Shown in pieces: positions 1-6,083 of a stretch of 12,338 bases of DNA (positions are counted from its first letter, which is position 1; every line of letters begins with the position of its first letter). A program made the position numbers and the translations under genes. Source of the stretch: RSA11 sp965652565 (GTDB taxonomy: Bacteria > Actinomycetota > Thermoleophilia > Solirubrobacterales > 70-9); assembly GCA_965652565.1 (NCBI GenBank), contig CBFGWL010000083.1, forward strand, positions 1 through 12,338, written 5' to 3'. The notes under the pieces are model-generated. The model did not search any database. It saw only the letters and a program-made list of their open reading frames with translations, and was not told where the DNA came from.

Positions 1-42
1 CTGCGATCCCGTCACCCGCCCCCGCCGTCCGCCCGCCCCCGC

Positions 43-373
43 GACGTTCAGCCCTCATCGCCGGATATCGACCACGTGGGGTGAACGTCCGTGCCTTCGG
101 CCGCGCCCCTCGCGACGTTCAGCCCTAGCCGCCGGTTTTCGACTACGAGGGCTGAACATCGGGGCCGCCGTCGGCGTTTCGCGCGAGCTTCAGCCGTGGT
201 CGTCGAATTTCGACTACTTGGGCTGAACGTACGTGCCTACGGCCGCCTTTCGGACAACGTTCAGCCGTGGTCGTCGGTTTTCGACTACGTGGGCTGAACG
301 TCGGGGTTGCCGCCGGCGTTCCTCGCGACGTTCAGCCCTGGTCGCCGGTTTTCGACTACGTGCGCTGAACCTC
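43..373 (+). repeat. Left palindrome array: five 47-bp hairpin repeats at 71-bp period
   Basis: Five units lie at 43-89, 114-160, 185-231, 256-302 and 327-373, each starting exactly 71 bp after the last. Each unit is an imperfect palindrome of 21-nt arm, 5-nt AT-rich loop and 21-nt arm. The arms begin with GACGTTCAGCC and end with GGCTGAACGTC, and the inner stem is GTCG or GCCG opposite CGAC. Between these the two arms keep a consistent mismatch: TGGTCG on one side faces CGACTACGTG on the other, which gives the repeat an orientation. The 24-bp spacers (90-113, 161-184, 232-255, 303-326) are related and alternate in two types. Bases 1-42 are GC-rich, do not continue the pattern, and look like the outer boundary. 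No plausible protein is encoded here. The function is unknown; it could act as DNA (cruciform or protein site) or as structured RNA. Confidence 0.93.
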
Positions 374-615
374 GGCGTAGCCGGGCGGCGCGGCGCACAC
401 AAGGCGCGCGCCGTGTGCCCGAAGCCGCACGAGAGACGCTGCGGACCCGCGCCCCCGCAGAGCTCTCTCCCTCTTACTTGCCCATCAACCCGGCCCCGCG
501 CCCGCGCGGAACGCGCCGGCCCCGCCGCCACCCACGCCCGCGCCCCCCGACCCCGCGCCCGCGCGGAGCTCCCCGGCCTCGCCGCCACGAAACGCCCGCG
601 CTACCCGACGCCGCG
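374..615 (+). repeat. Left non-coding cassette shared, inverted, with the right end
   Basis: This stretch follows the left array and has no convincing gene. Its reverse complement recurs at about 11785-12024 with high similarity. For example, 516-543 matches the complement of 11848-11875 over 28 identical bases. From the array inward it holds: a GC-rich start; a GCACAC/GTGTGC inverted repeat around GGCGCGCGCC (about 394-419); a conserved core at about 428-495; and two copies of a degenerate 57-bp tandem repeat, with CCCGCGCGGA at 501-510 and again at 558-567. The inner end is gradual, because similarity fades in low-complexity C-rich sequence before tmk at 705. Open frames across this stretch are proline/arginine-rich by-products of base composition. 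Confidence 0.85.
431..469 (+). repeat. Conserved hairpin in the left cassette core
   Basis: Inverted repeats GAGAG (431-435) with CTCTC (463-467) and CTGCGG (439-444) with CCGCAG (455-460) nest around a 10-nt loop. The right cassette keeps the same arrangement at about 11921-11957, where the inner stem is CTGCG with CGCAG. Conservation of the stems in both copies, amid changes in the loop, suggests a fold that matters in DNA or RNA. The downstream pyrimidine-rich stretch is also conserved. Confidence 0.55.
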
Positions 616-704
616 CCGCCACCCACGCTCGCCACCACCAACCCCCCGGCAGCCCCCGGCCCCGTCCCGCGATCCAGCACAATCGCGAACTCGCGTCGAG
701 TAGC
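616..704. other. C-rich spacer before tmk, no gene seen
   Basis: This low-complexity C-rich tail sits between the repeat cassette and tmk. I see no Shine-Dalgarno before the tmk start. A weak -10-like CACAAT lies at 678-683, but no -35 partner is evident at the right distance, so no promoter is called. Promoter activity for tmk could come from within the cassette. Confidence 0.4.
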
Positions 705-1349
705 GTGAGGCCCGTCGTGTTCGTGACGCTCGAAGGGATCGATCGGTCGGGGAAGACCACCCAGACCGCGTTGCTCGCCCGCGCCCTCGGGCCCGACACG
801 CTCACGCTGCGTGAGCCCGGCGGGACGCCGGCTGGGGAGCGCATGCGGGAGCTGCTCAAGGACGCGACCCTGGACCTCGATCCGGTCGCGGAGCTGCTGC
901 TCTTCTGCGCCGCGCGCGCCGAGCTCTGCGCGCGCGTGGTGGCCCCGGCGCTGGCGGCGGGCCGCGACGTCGTCTGCGATCGGTTCATCGACTCGACCGC
1001 GGCCTACCAGGGCGTGGCGCGCGACCTTGGGCTGGAGACGACCGAGCTCATCAACGCGGTCGCGATCGGCTCGTGCGTCCCCGATCTCACGCTGTTTTTA
1101 CGGATCGATCCCGACGAGGCCCACGCCCGCGGCCAGCAGCGGCTCGCCGCGGGCGCCGAGGACGGCACCGACCGCTTCGAGTCGGAGGGGCTCGAGTTTC
1201 AGCGCAAGGTGGCGCGCGCGTACGACGAGATCGCGAGCCGCCATCCCGACCGCATCGTCGTCCTCGACGCGCGCGGCACCCCCGAGGAGGTCCACGCCCG
1301 GATCATGGCCGCGGTGGAGCAGCGGCGGGAGGCGCTCGCGGCGCGATGA
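705..1349 (+). CDS. tmk: Thymidylate kinase
   Basis: This 214-residue protein phosphorylates dTMP to dTDP in the cytoplasm, a required step of dTTP synthesis; the length is normal for the family. The ATP-binding P-loop GIDRSGKTT spans residues 11-19. The dTMP-binding loop reads REPGGTPAGERMR. The DR motif is D92-R93 in CDRFIDSTAAYQG, and the lid region is RGQQRL through TDRFE. The P-loop carries an arginine (R14), a feature usually linked to the yeast/human enzyme type. The GTG at 705 is chosen because the family normally has a few residues before the first beta-strand; in-frame GTGs at 717 and 723 are alternatives, and none has a clear Shine-Dalgarno. The stop overlaps the holB start by 4 bp, so the two are probably co-transcribed and translationally coupled. 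Confidence 0.95.
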   Translation: MRPVVFVTLEGIDRSGKTTQTALLARALGPDTLTLREPGGTPAGERMRELLKDATLDLDPVAELLLFCAARAELCARVVAPALAAGRDVVCDRFIDSTAAYQGVARDLGLETTELINAVAIGSCVPDLTLFLRIDPDEAHARGQQRLAAGAEDGTDRFESEGLEFQRKVARAYDEIASRHPDRIVVLDARGTPEEVHARIMAAVEQRREALAAR

Positions 1350-2503
1350 CGACCGCCGCCCCCGAACTGCCGCCGGCGCTCGCGGAGGCGCTCGCCGAGC
1401 AGCCCGCCGCGCGCCTGGCCCTGGGCGCCGCGCTCAACGCGCCCGGGCACGCCTACCTGTTCGCGGGCGCCCCCGGTGCGGGCAAGCGCGCCGCGGCCCG
1501 CGCCTTCGCCGCCGAGCTGCTCGCGGCGGGCGCCGACGACGCGGACTCCGCCCGCCGGCGCGCGCTCGCCGATCCCTCGCCGCACCCCGACCTGGCCTGG
1601 GTGCGTCCGCCGGGCATGCAGCACCTGGTGGAGGAGATCCGCGAGCGGGTGATCGAGGCCGCCGCATACCGTCCGTTCGAGGCCGCCCGCCGCGTGTTCG
1701 TGATCGAGGCCGCGGACGCGATGGCCGAGGAGAGCCAGAACGCGCTGCTCAAGACGCTCGAGGAGCCCGCGCCCTACGCGCACCTGATCCTCGTCTCCTC
1801 GCAGCCCGCAGCGCTACTGGAGACCGTGCGCTCCCGCTGCCAGACGATCCGCTTCGCGGCGCTCTCCCCGGAAGCGATCGCCGCGCGGCTCCAGGCCGAG
1901 CAGCCCGACGCCGACGAGCTGGAACTGCGCGCCGCCGCGCGCCTCGCCGGCGGCGATCTGTCGCTCGCGCGCACGCTGCTGACCGAGTCCGGCCGCGAGT
2001 TGCGCGAGCGCGCGATCGAGCTCGCGCGCGCCTGCCGCGCCGCGGAGCTCGACGACGCCCCGTGGAAGGGCCTGCTCGCCGCGGCGGAGCGCGCCGGGGA
2101 GGAGGCCGGCGCGCGCGTCGCCGAGCGCTACCAAGCGCTCGCCGAGGACGCCGGGGACGCCGACCCGCGCGCGGCCCGCCGCATCAAGCGCGAGGGCGAG
2201 GACGCCGCCAAGCGCGCCACGCGCACGGCGCGCACGGGCGCCCTCGACGCCGGGCTGGCGCTCGTCGCCGCCTGGTTTCGCGATATCGCCGCGGTGGGTG
2301 ACGGGGCGGACGAGTTCGTGCTCGCCGCCGACCGCGCGGCCGAGCTCGCCGAGGACGCGCAGGGCGTCGACCCGCGCCGCGCCCGCCGGGCGGGCGAGCT
2401 CGTCATGGACACCCGCCGCCGGCTGAGCGTGAACGTGAGCGAGGAGCTCGCGCTCGAGGCGCTCTGCTTCCGCGTCGAGTACCTGCTCACGCCTCGCGCT
2501 TGA
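1346..2503 (+). CDS. holB: DNA polymerase III subunit delta'
   Basis: This 385-residue clamp-loader subunit helps open the sliding clamp and load it on primed DNA. The P-loop-like GAPGAGKR (residues 41-48) has Arg where Ser/Thr is normal, as expected for a delta' subunit that does not hydrolyse ATP. HPDL (80-83), the NALLKTLEEP segment (132-141) and the SRC motif (163-165) are clear. The four cysteines that normally form a zinc module between the P-loop and HPDL are absent; that segment is Ala/Arg/Asp-rich. The C-terminal part is a helical collar rich in Ala/Arg/Glu. The ATG sits in an ATGA overlap with the tmk stop, a common gene pair in many bacteria. DnaX (tau/gamma) is less likely because of the P-loop and the length. 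Confidence 0.93.
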   Translation: MTTAAPELPPALAEALAEQPAARLALGAALNAPGHAYLFAGAPGAGKRAAARAFAAELLAAGADDADSARRRALADPSPHPDLAWVRPPGMQHLVEEIRERVIEAAAYRPFEAARRVFVIEAADAMAEESQNALLKTLEEPAPYAHLILVSSQPAALLETVRSRCQTIRFAALSPEAIAARLQAEQPDADELELRAAARLAGGDLSLARTLLTESGRELRERAIELARACRAAELDDAPWKGLLAAAERAGEEAGARVAERYQALAEDAGDADPRAARRIKREGEDAAKRATRTARTGALDAGLALVAAWFRDIAAVGDGADEFVLAADRAAELAEDAQGVDPRRARRAGELVMDTRRRLSVNVSEELALEALCFRVEYLLTPRA

Positions 2504-2524
2504 GCTTCGGCCCGGCCGAGCCGA

Positions 2525-2568
2525 CAAAACTCACGCATCGCGCAGCGCGCTCGGTGATTTGAGTTTTG
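2525..2568 (+). terminator. Inverted repeat after holB, possible terminator
   Basis: CAAAACTCA (2525-2533) and TGAGTTTTG (2560-2568) are perfect 9-bp complements around a 26-nt loop that contains GCGCAGCGCGC. The element lies 21 bp after the holB stop. The TTTT run is inside the stem and no T tract follows, so it is not a textbook intrinsic terminator; an operator or mRNA 3' end is also possible. A small GC hairpin (TCGGCC/GGCCGA, 2507-2519) precedes it. Confidence 0.4.
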
Positions 2569-2623
2569 CCCTCCGGGGGACTAGAAACCTCGATCAGGAC
2601 GGGCGCGGGCGGAAAAGGCGCTG

Positions 2624-2637
2624 GAAAGCGCGCTTTC
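2624..2637. promoter_or_regulatory. 14-bp perfect palindrome upstream of the kinase gene
   Basis: GAAAGCGCGCTTTC is a perfect palindrome ending 21 bp before the histidine kinase ATG. A -10-like TACATT lies at 2645-2650, which would give an almost leaderless transcript from about 2657. No Shine-Dalgarno is visible before the start. Operator function is inference from position and symmetry. Confidence 0.35.
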
Positions 2638-2658
2638 GGGTTCGTACATTGATCCCAG

Positions 2659-4395
2659 ATGAGGAAGTGGTTCCAACACCCGAAGACGGCCACCCGGCGG
2701 CCCTTTGGCGTGCGCCTGTACCTGGCGTTCGCGTTCGCCGGCGTCGCGCTGATCACCGCGGGACTCGCCTATCTCCTCGTCAACGAGACCGGCCAGACCG
2801 CGGCCGACGAGCGCCTCGACGAGCTCGCCCAGGGCCGCACGGTCGGCGTCGCCATCGAGGTGGGCGACCGCCGCGAGGAGCGCGCCGCCGACGCTCTCCG
2901 GGTGATCGCCGAGGACGGCTACTCGGTGTGGGTCTTCGACGACCGCGGCAAGCTGGTCACCGATCGCGTCTCCGACGGGCTCACCCTCGACTCCGTGCCG
3001 CAGTGGCGCCAGGCCGTTCGCCAAGTGCTCGGCGGCCGCCGCTACGTCGCGTCGCTGCCCGACGGCGTGACCGTCGTCGGCACGCAGATCTACCGCGACA
3101 GCGCGATCGACGGCGCCGTGCTCGCGCGCGCCGAGCGCCCGCCGGAGCTGCAGGAGGCGATCGAGGCGGTCCGCGGCGATCGGCTGTTCGCGCTCGGCAT
3201 CGCGCTCGCGGTGTCGGTGCTGATCAGCTTCCTCATCGCGAGCGCGATCACCTCGCGCGTCAAGCGCCTGGCGATGACCGCGGGCCGCATCGCGGAGGGG
3301 CACCTCGACGAGCCGATCGAGGTGACCGGCGGGCGCGACGAGATCACCGACCTCGGCATCGCGCTCGAGACGATGCGCGCCGCCCTGCGCCAGACCTTCG
3401 ACGCGCTGCGCTCGGAGCGCGACCGCCTCTCCGCGATCTTCGACGCGCTCACCGACGGCGTCATGGTCGTGGCGGCCGATGGCACCGTGCGCTTCTCGAA
3501 CCCCGCCGCCCAGCCGCTGGTCTACGCCGACGGCAAGGCGGCGGCGACGCTCTTGCCCTGGCTGCGGCGCGCCCAGCGCACCGGCGCTGCCGAGCACGAC
3601 AGCCTGCGCATCGGCGACCGCGTCTGGTCGCTGCAGGCGCGTGAGATCCCCGCGGAGAAGGCCGTGCTCGCGGTGGTGCGCGACCGGACGGACGAGCTGC
3701 GCCGCGAGATCGCCGAGCGCGAATTCGTCTCGAACGCGGCGCACGAGCTGCGCAACCCGATCGCAGCGATCTCCGGCGCGATCGAGGTGCTGCGCGCGGG
3801 CGCGAAGGACGACCCCGAGGCGCGCGAGCACTTCCTGCGCCGGCTGCACGAGGACACCGAGCGTATCGCCCGGCTCACCGAGTCGCTGCTCGTCCTCGCC
3901 CGCATGGAGGCGGTCGGCGAGGGCGGCACCGAGGCGTTCGACGTCGGCATCACAGCCGAGGAGGCCGCGCAGGCCGTCGAGCCACCCGAGGGCGTGGAGT
4001 TCGAGGTCGATATCGAGCCCGACCTCGTGGCCGAGGGCGACCGCGTCCTGCTGCGCCAGGTGTTGATCGGCTTGCTGACGAACGCCTTCAAGCACACGCA
4101 GCCGCCCGGCACCGTTACGCTTCGCGCTCGACGTCACGACGACGGTGACGTCTTGATCGAAGTGACCGACACAGGCACCGGCATCCCCGCGGACGAGATC
4201 GACCGCATTTTCGAGCGGTTCTACCGTGGCGCGACCGCGCGCGAGCTCGAGGGCTTCGGCCTCGGACTGTCCATCGCGAAGCGTATGGTCGATGTCATGG
4301 GCGGTCAGATCGGCGTCGATTCCCAGGTCGGCCGGGGCAGCGACTTCTGGGTGCGTCTGCCGGCGGCGAAGCCGGCGGCCACCCCGGTGGCGTAG
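2659..4395 (+). CDS. Membrane sensor histidine kinase (HAMP-PAS-HisKA-HATPase)
   Basis: This 578-residue inner-membrane sensor should autophosphorylate on histidine and pass phosphate to the response regulator encoded next. A first membrane helix (about 20-42), an extracytoplasmic sensing region (about 43-174) and a second helix (about 176-197) are followed by HAMP (about 198-250), a PAS-like domain (about 255-345), HisKA and HATPase. The phosphoacceptor is H362 in NAAHELRNP. The N-box is NAFKH (475-479), G1 is DTGTGIP (504-510), the F-box is FERFYR, and G2 is GFGLGLSI (532-539). The layout resembles PhoR/WalK/ResE-type kinases; the ligand cannot be told. Its TAG is followed immediately by the regulator ATG. 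No Shine-Dalgarno is visible; a TACATT box just upstream hints at a very short leader. Confidence 0.95.
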   Translation: MRKWFQHPKTATRRPFGVRLYLAFAFAGVALITAGLAYLLVNETGQTAADERLDELAQGRTVGVAIEVGDRREERAADALRVIAEDGYSVWVFDDRGKLVTDRVSDGLTLDSVPQWRQAVRQVLGGRRYVASLPDGVTVVGTQIYRDSAIDGAVLARAERPPELQEAIEAVRGDRLFALGIALAVSVLISFLIASAITSRVKRLAMTAGRIAEGHLDEPIEVTGGRDEITDLGIALETMRAALRQTFDALRSERDRLSAIFDALTDGVMVVAADGTVRFSNPAAQPLVYADGKAAATLLPWLRRAQRTGAAEHDSLRIGDRVWSLQAREIPAEKAVLAVVRDRTDELRREIAEREFVSNAAHELRNPIAAISGAIEVLRAGAKDDPEAREHFLRRLHEDTERIARLTESLLVLARMEAVGEGGTEAFDVGITAEEAAQAVEPPEGVEFEVDIEPDLVAEGDRVLLRQVLIGLLTNAFKHTQPPGTVTLRARRHDDGDVLIEVTDTGTGIPADEIDRIFERFYRGATARELEGFGLGLSIAKRMVDVMGGQIGVDSQVGRGSDFWVRLPAAKPAATPVA

Positions 4396-5097
4396 ATGGC
4401 GAGGCGCATCCTGGTAGCTGATGACGAGACCTCGGTCCGCGAGGCCGTCGGCTACGCGCTCCAGCAGGAGGGGTTCGAGGTCACGCTCGCGCAGGACGGC
4501 GAGGACGCCGACACGAAGCTCGCCGACGGGGTCGACTTCGACCTCTTGATCCTCGACATCATGATGCCCGGCAAGAGCGGGCTGGACGTCTGCCGCGAGG
4601 TCCGCGCCCGCAGCCCCGTGCCGATCATCCTGCTGACCGCGAAGGACTCCGAGGTCGACAAGGTCGTGGGGCTCGAGGTCGGCGCCGACGACTACGTCAC
4701 CAAGCCGTTCTCGGTGCGCGAGCTGATCGGCCGCGTGCGCGCGCTGCTGCGCCGCCGCGAGCTCGACCTGCACGCGACCGACAACGAGAGCAAGACGATC
4801 GACGCCGGCGACGTGCGGATCGACCTCGCCCGGCACCTCGTCACCGTGCGCGGCAAGCCGGTCAACCTGACCCGCTCGGAGTTCCAGGTCCTGCGCCTGC
4901 TCGCCGAGAACCCCGGCCAGGTCTTCAGCCGCCTGGAGATCATGGAGGAGCTCTGGCAGTCGGAGTTCTCGGGCGATGTGCGCGCTTGCGACGTGCACAT
5001 CTCGAACCTGCGCCAGAAGATCGAGCGCGACCCGCAGGAGCCCGAGCTCGTGCTCACCGTGCGCGGTGTCGGCTACCGCCTCGCGGAGCCCAAGTAG
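4396..5097 (+). CDS. OmpR/PhoB-family response regulator
   Basis: This 233-residue DNA-binding regulator is the likely partner of the upstream kinase. The receiver domain (about 1-118) has the acidic pocket DD at 9-10, the phosphoacceptor D54 in LILDIMMPG, a conserved Thr in LLTAKD, and K103 in DDYVTKPF. The C-terminal winged-helix domain (about 135-233) includes LTRSEFQVLRLLAENPGQ and ends in the typical VRGVGYRL. The ATG starts directly after the kinase stop with no gap, so the pair is almost certainly one operon with coupled translation. Target genes are not evident; nearby envelope glycan genes are possible targets only by proximity. Confidence 0.96.
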   Translation: MARRILVADDETSVREAVGYALQQEGFEVTLAQDGEDADTKLADGVDFDLLILDIMMPGKSGLDVCREVRARSPVPIILLTAKDSEVDKVVGLEVGADDYVTKPFSVRELIGRVRALLRRRELDLHATDNESKTIDAGDVRIDLARHLVTVRGKPVNLTRSEFQVLRLLAENPGQVFSRLEIMEELWQSEFSGDVRACDVHISNLRQKIERDPQEPELVLTVRGVGYRLAEPK

Positions 5098-5124
5098 CGG
5101 CGGCAACGCTGCGCGGCAGGCCTC

Positions 5125-5130
5125 TAAACT
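5125..5130 (+). promoter_or_regulatory. Possible -10 box of tRNA-Thr
   Basis: TAAACT lies 10 bp before the mature tRNA 5' end, a typical distance for a tRNA gene promoter. A convincing -35 is not seen at the 17-bp position (GGCAAC). Readthrough from the response regulator, which ends at 5097, is an alternative. Confidence 0.35.
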
Positions 5131-5140
5131 GAGCGACCGC

Positions 5141-5213
5141 GCCGGCGTAGCTCAGTTGGTAGAGCACTTCACTCGTAATGAAGGGGTCAGCGGTTCGAGT
5201 CCGCTCGCCGGCT
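5141..5213 (+). tRNA. tRNA-Thr (anticodon CGT)
   Basis: All four arms fold without mismatch. The acceptor stem GCCGGCG pairs with CGCCGGC (5206-5212). The D-stem is GCTC with GAGC. The anticodon stem CTTCA pairs with TGAAG around the loop CTCGTAA, giving anticodon CGT, which reads ACG threonine codons. The T-stem AGCGG pairs with CCGCT around TTCGAGT. The variable loop is 5 nt. The discriminator is T at 5213, and CCA is not encoded, as usual in actinobacteria. Confidence 0.97.
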
Positions 5214-5217
5214 TCTC

Positions 5218-5937
5218 TCAGCGCCCCTCGGCCTGCGCCAGCTCGGCTTGCTCCCTGGCGCGCTCGCGGCCCAGAAACGGCGCGACCACGAAGTATGTGA
5301 GCTCCGGCAGGACGTCCGGCAGCTCCGCGGCGCGGTCGGCCGCCACGCGCTTGTAGATCACCCCGGCGACGCCGCTGACCACCGCCTGCGCGGTGAAGGC
5401 CGGCACCTCGACGTCGGCGGCCTCCCGGCCCTGGTCGACGTAGATGCGAAAGCGCTCGAGGATCCCGAAGTAGCGCTGCATCGCCGCGGGGCCGGCGGCC
5501 GGGCCCTCCACCATGCACATCTTCGTGAACTCCGGCTCGGCCGCCATCACCTCGAGCGTGCGCGCCAGCCCGTGGCGCACGCGGACCTCCCACGGCTCGG
5601 TCGAGCCCTCGCGGAACGCCGCCTCGGCGAGCTCGAAGAGGCCGTCGGCGACCACGTCGTAGGCCTGCAGGAAGCAGTCCTCCTTGTCGCTGAAGCGCTC
5701 GTAGAAGGTCTTGCGCGAGACCCCGGCGCGCGAGAGCACGTCGGCGACGCTCGTCCGCGCGTAGCCCTTCTCGGCGACGGCGCGGGCCATCGCCTCGATG
5801 ATCCGCGCGCGCTGGTTGTTCACGACGAACTCGCGCGGCAGGCCGTGGCGGCCTGCCGGCAGCCGGCTCGGGGATGAGGTCCCGTTCGCTTGGGGCCCGA
5901 GCTCTTCCTGTGGGGTGGTGTCGGGTCGTTCGTCCAT
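5218..5937 (-). CDS. TetR/AcrR-family transcriptional regulator
   Basis: This 239-residue one-component repressor-like protein has a polar tail (1-38), then a TetR-type DNA-binding domain (about 42-90). The helix-turn-helix is seen in TSVADVLSRAGVSRKTFYERFSDKEDCF. The rest is a helical ligand-binding and dimer domain without recognisable specificity. The segment PAGRHGLPREFV before the first helix resembles that of long actinobacterial TetR proteins, which supports the upstream ATG. The gene converges on tRNA-Thr, with stop codons and tRNA end only 4 bp apart. A promoter with TTGAGC and TAGGGT lies upstream. The target is unknown: no divergent gene starts beside it, since the secreted-protein gene is transcribed toward it and ends in a strong terminator. 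Confidence 0.93.
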   Translation of the reverse strand: MDERPDTTPQEELGPQANGTSSPSRLPAGRHGLPREFVVNNQRARIIEAMARAVAEKGYARTSVADVLSRAGVSRKTFYERFSDKEDCFLQAYDVVADGLFELAEAAFREGSTEPWEVRVRHGLARTLEVMAAEPEFTKMCMVEGPAAGPAAMQRYFGILERFRIYVDQGREAADVEVPAFTAQAVVSGVAGVIYKRVAADRAAELPDVLPELTYFVVAPFLGRERAREQAELAQAEGR

Positions 5938-5969
5938 GCGCCCTGTGCGCCGGTTACGCGCCGCACGCG

Positions 5970-5998
5970 ACCCTAGCGTCGCCGGGCGCTGAGCTCAA
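5970..5998 (-). promoter_or_regulatory. Candidate promoter of the TetR gene
   Basis: On the minus strand TTGAGC (5998-5993) and TAGGGT (5975-5970) are separated by 17 bp, giving a start near 5963 and a leader of about 25 nt. The -35 matches consensus at four positions; the -10 keeps only the outer TA and final T. The 8-bp palindrome TGAGCTCA (5990-5997) overlaps the -35 and could be part of an autoregulatory operator. Confidence 0.4.
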
Positions 5999-6000
5999 TG

Positions 6001-6041
6001 AAAAAAATGAGGAGGCCGGGCCATCTCGGCCCGGCCTCCTC
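6001..6041 (-). terminator. Strong intrinsic terminator of the secreted-protein gene
   Basis: GAGGAGGCCGGGCC (6009-6022) and its perfect complement (6028-6041) form a 14-bp stem with the 5-nt loop ATCTC. Read on the minus strand, the stem is followed after one base by seven T (6007-6001). It lies 42 bp past the stop of the gene ending at 6084 and protects the TetR promoter from readthrough. Confidence 0.93.
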
Positions 6042-6083
6042 GCTGAGTGTCCGGATACGGATTGGGGTCTTATCCGTGTGGGC

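Noticed and set aside
43..373. CRISPR array
   Set aside because: Repeat length and period look CRISPR-like, but the spacers are similar to one another and recur in two types, the repeats vary within the array, and no cas gene is present.
233..708. Long open frames over the left repeat region
   Set aside because: Their products are Pro/Arg/Ala-rich, follow the repeat periodicity, and have no family resemblance or ribosome binding site; they reflect GC-rich composition.
2507..2519. Intrinsic terminator directly after holB
   Set aside because: The TCGGCC/GGCCGA hairpin is short with a 1-nt gap and no T run follows; mentioned only within the larger inverted repeat entry.
1814..2527. Open frames antisense to holB and other genes, including the 841-residue frame over 2581-5106
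   Set aside because: They are shadows of strongly supported genes on the plus strand. In high-GC DNA long antisense frames are expected, and their sequences match no domain.
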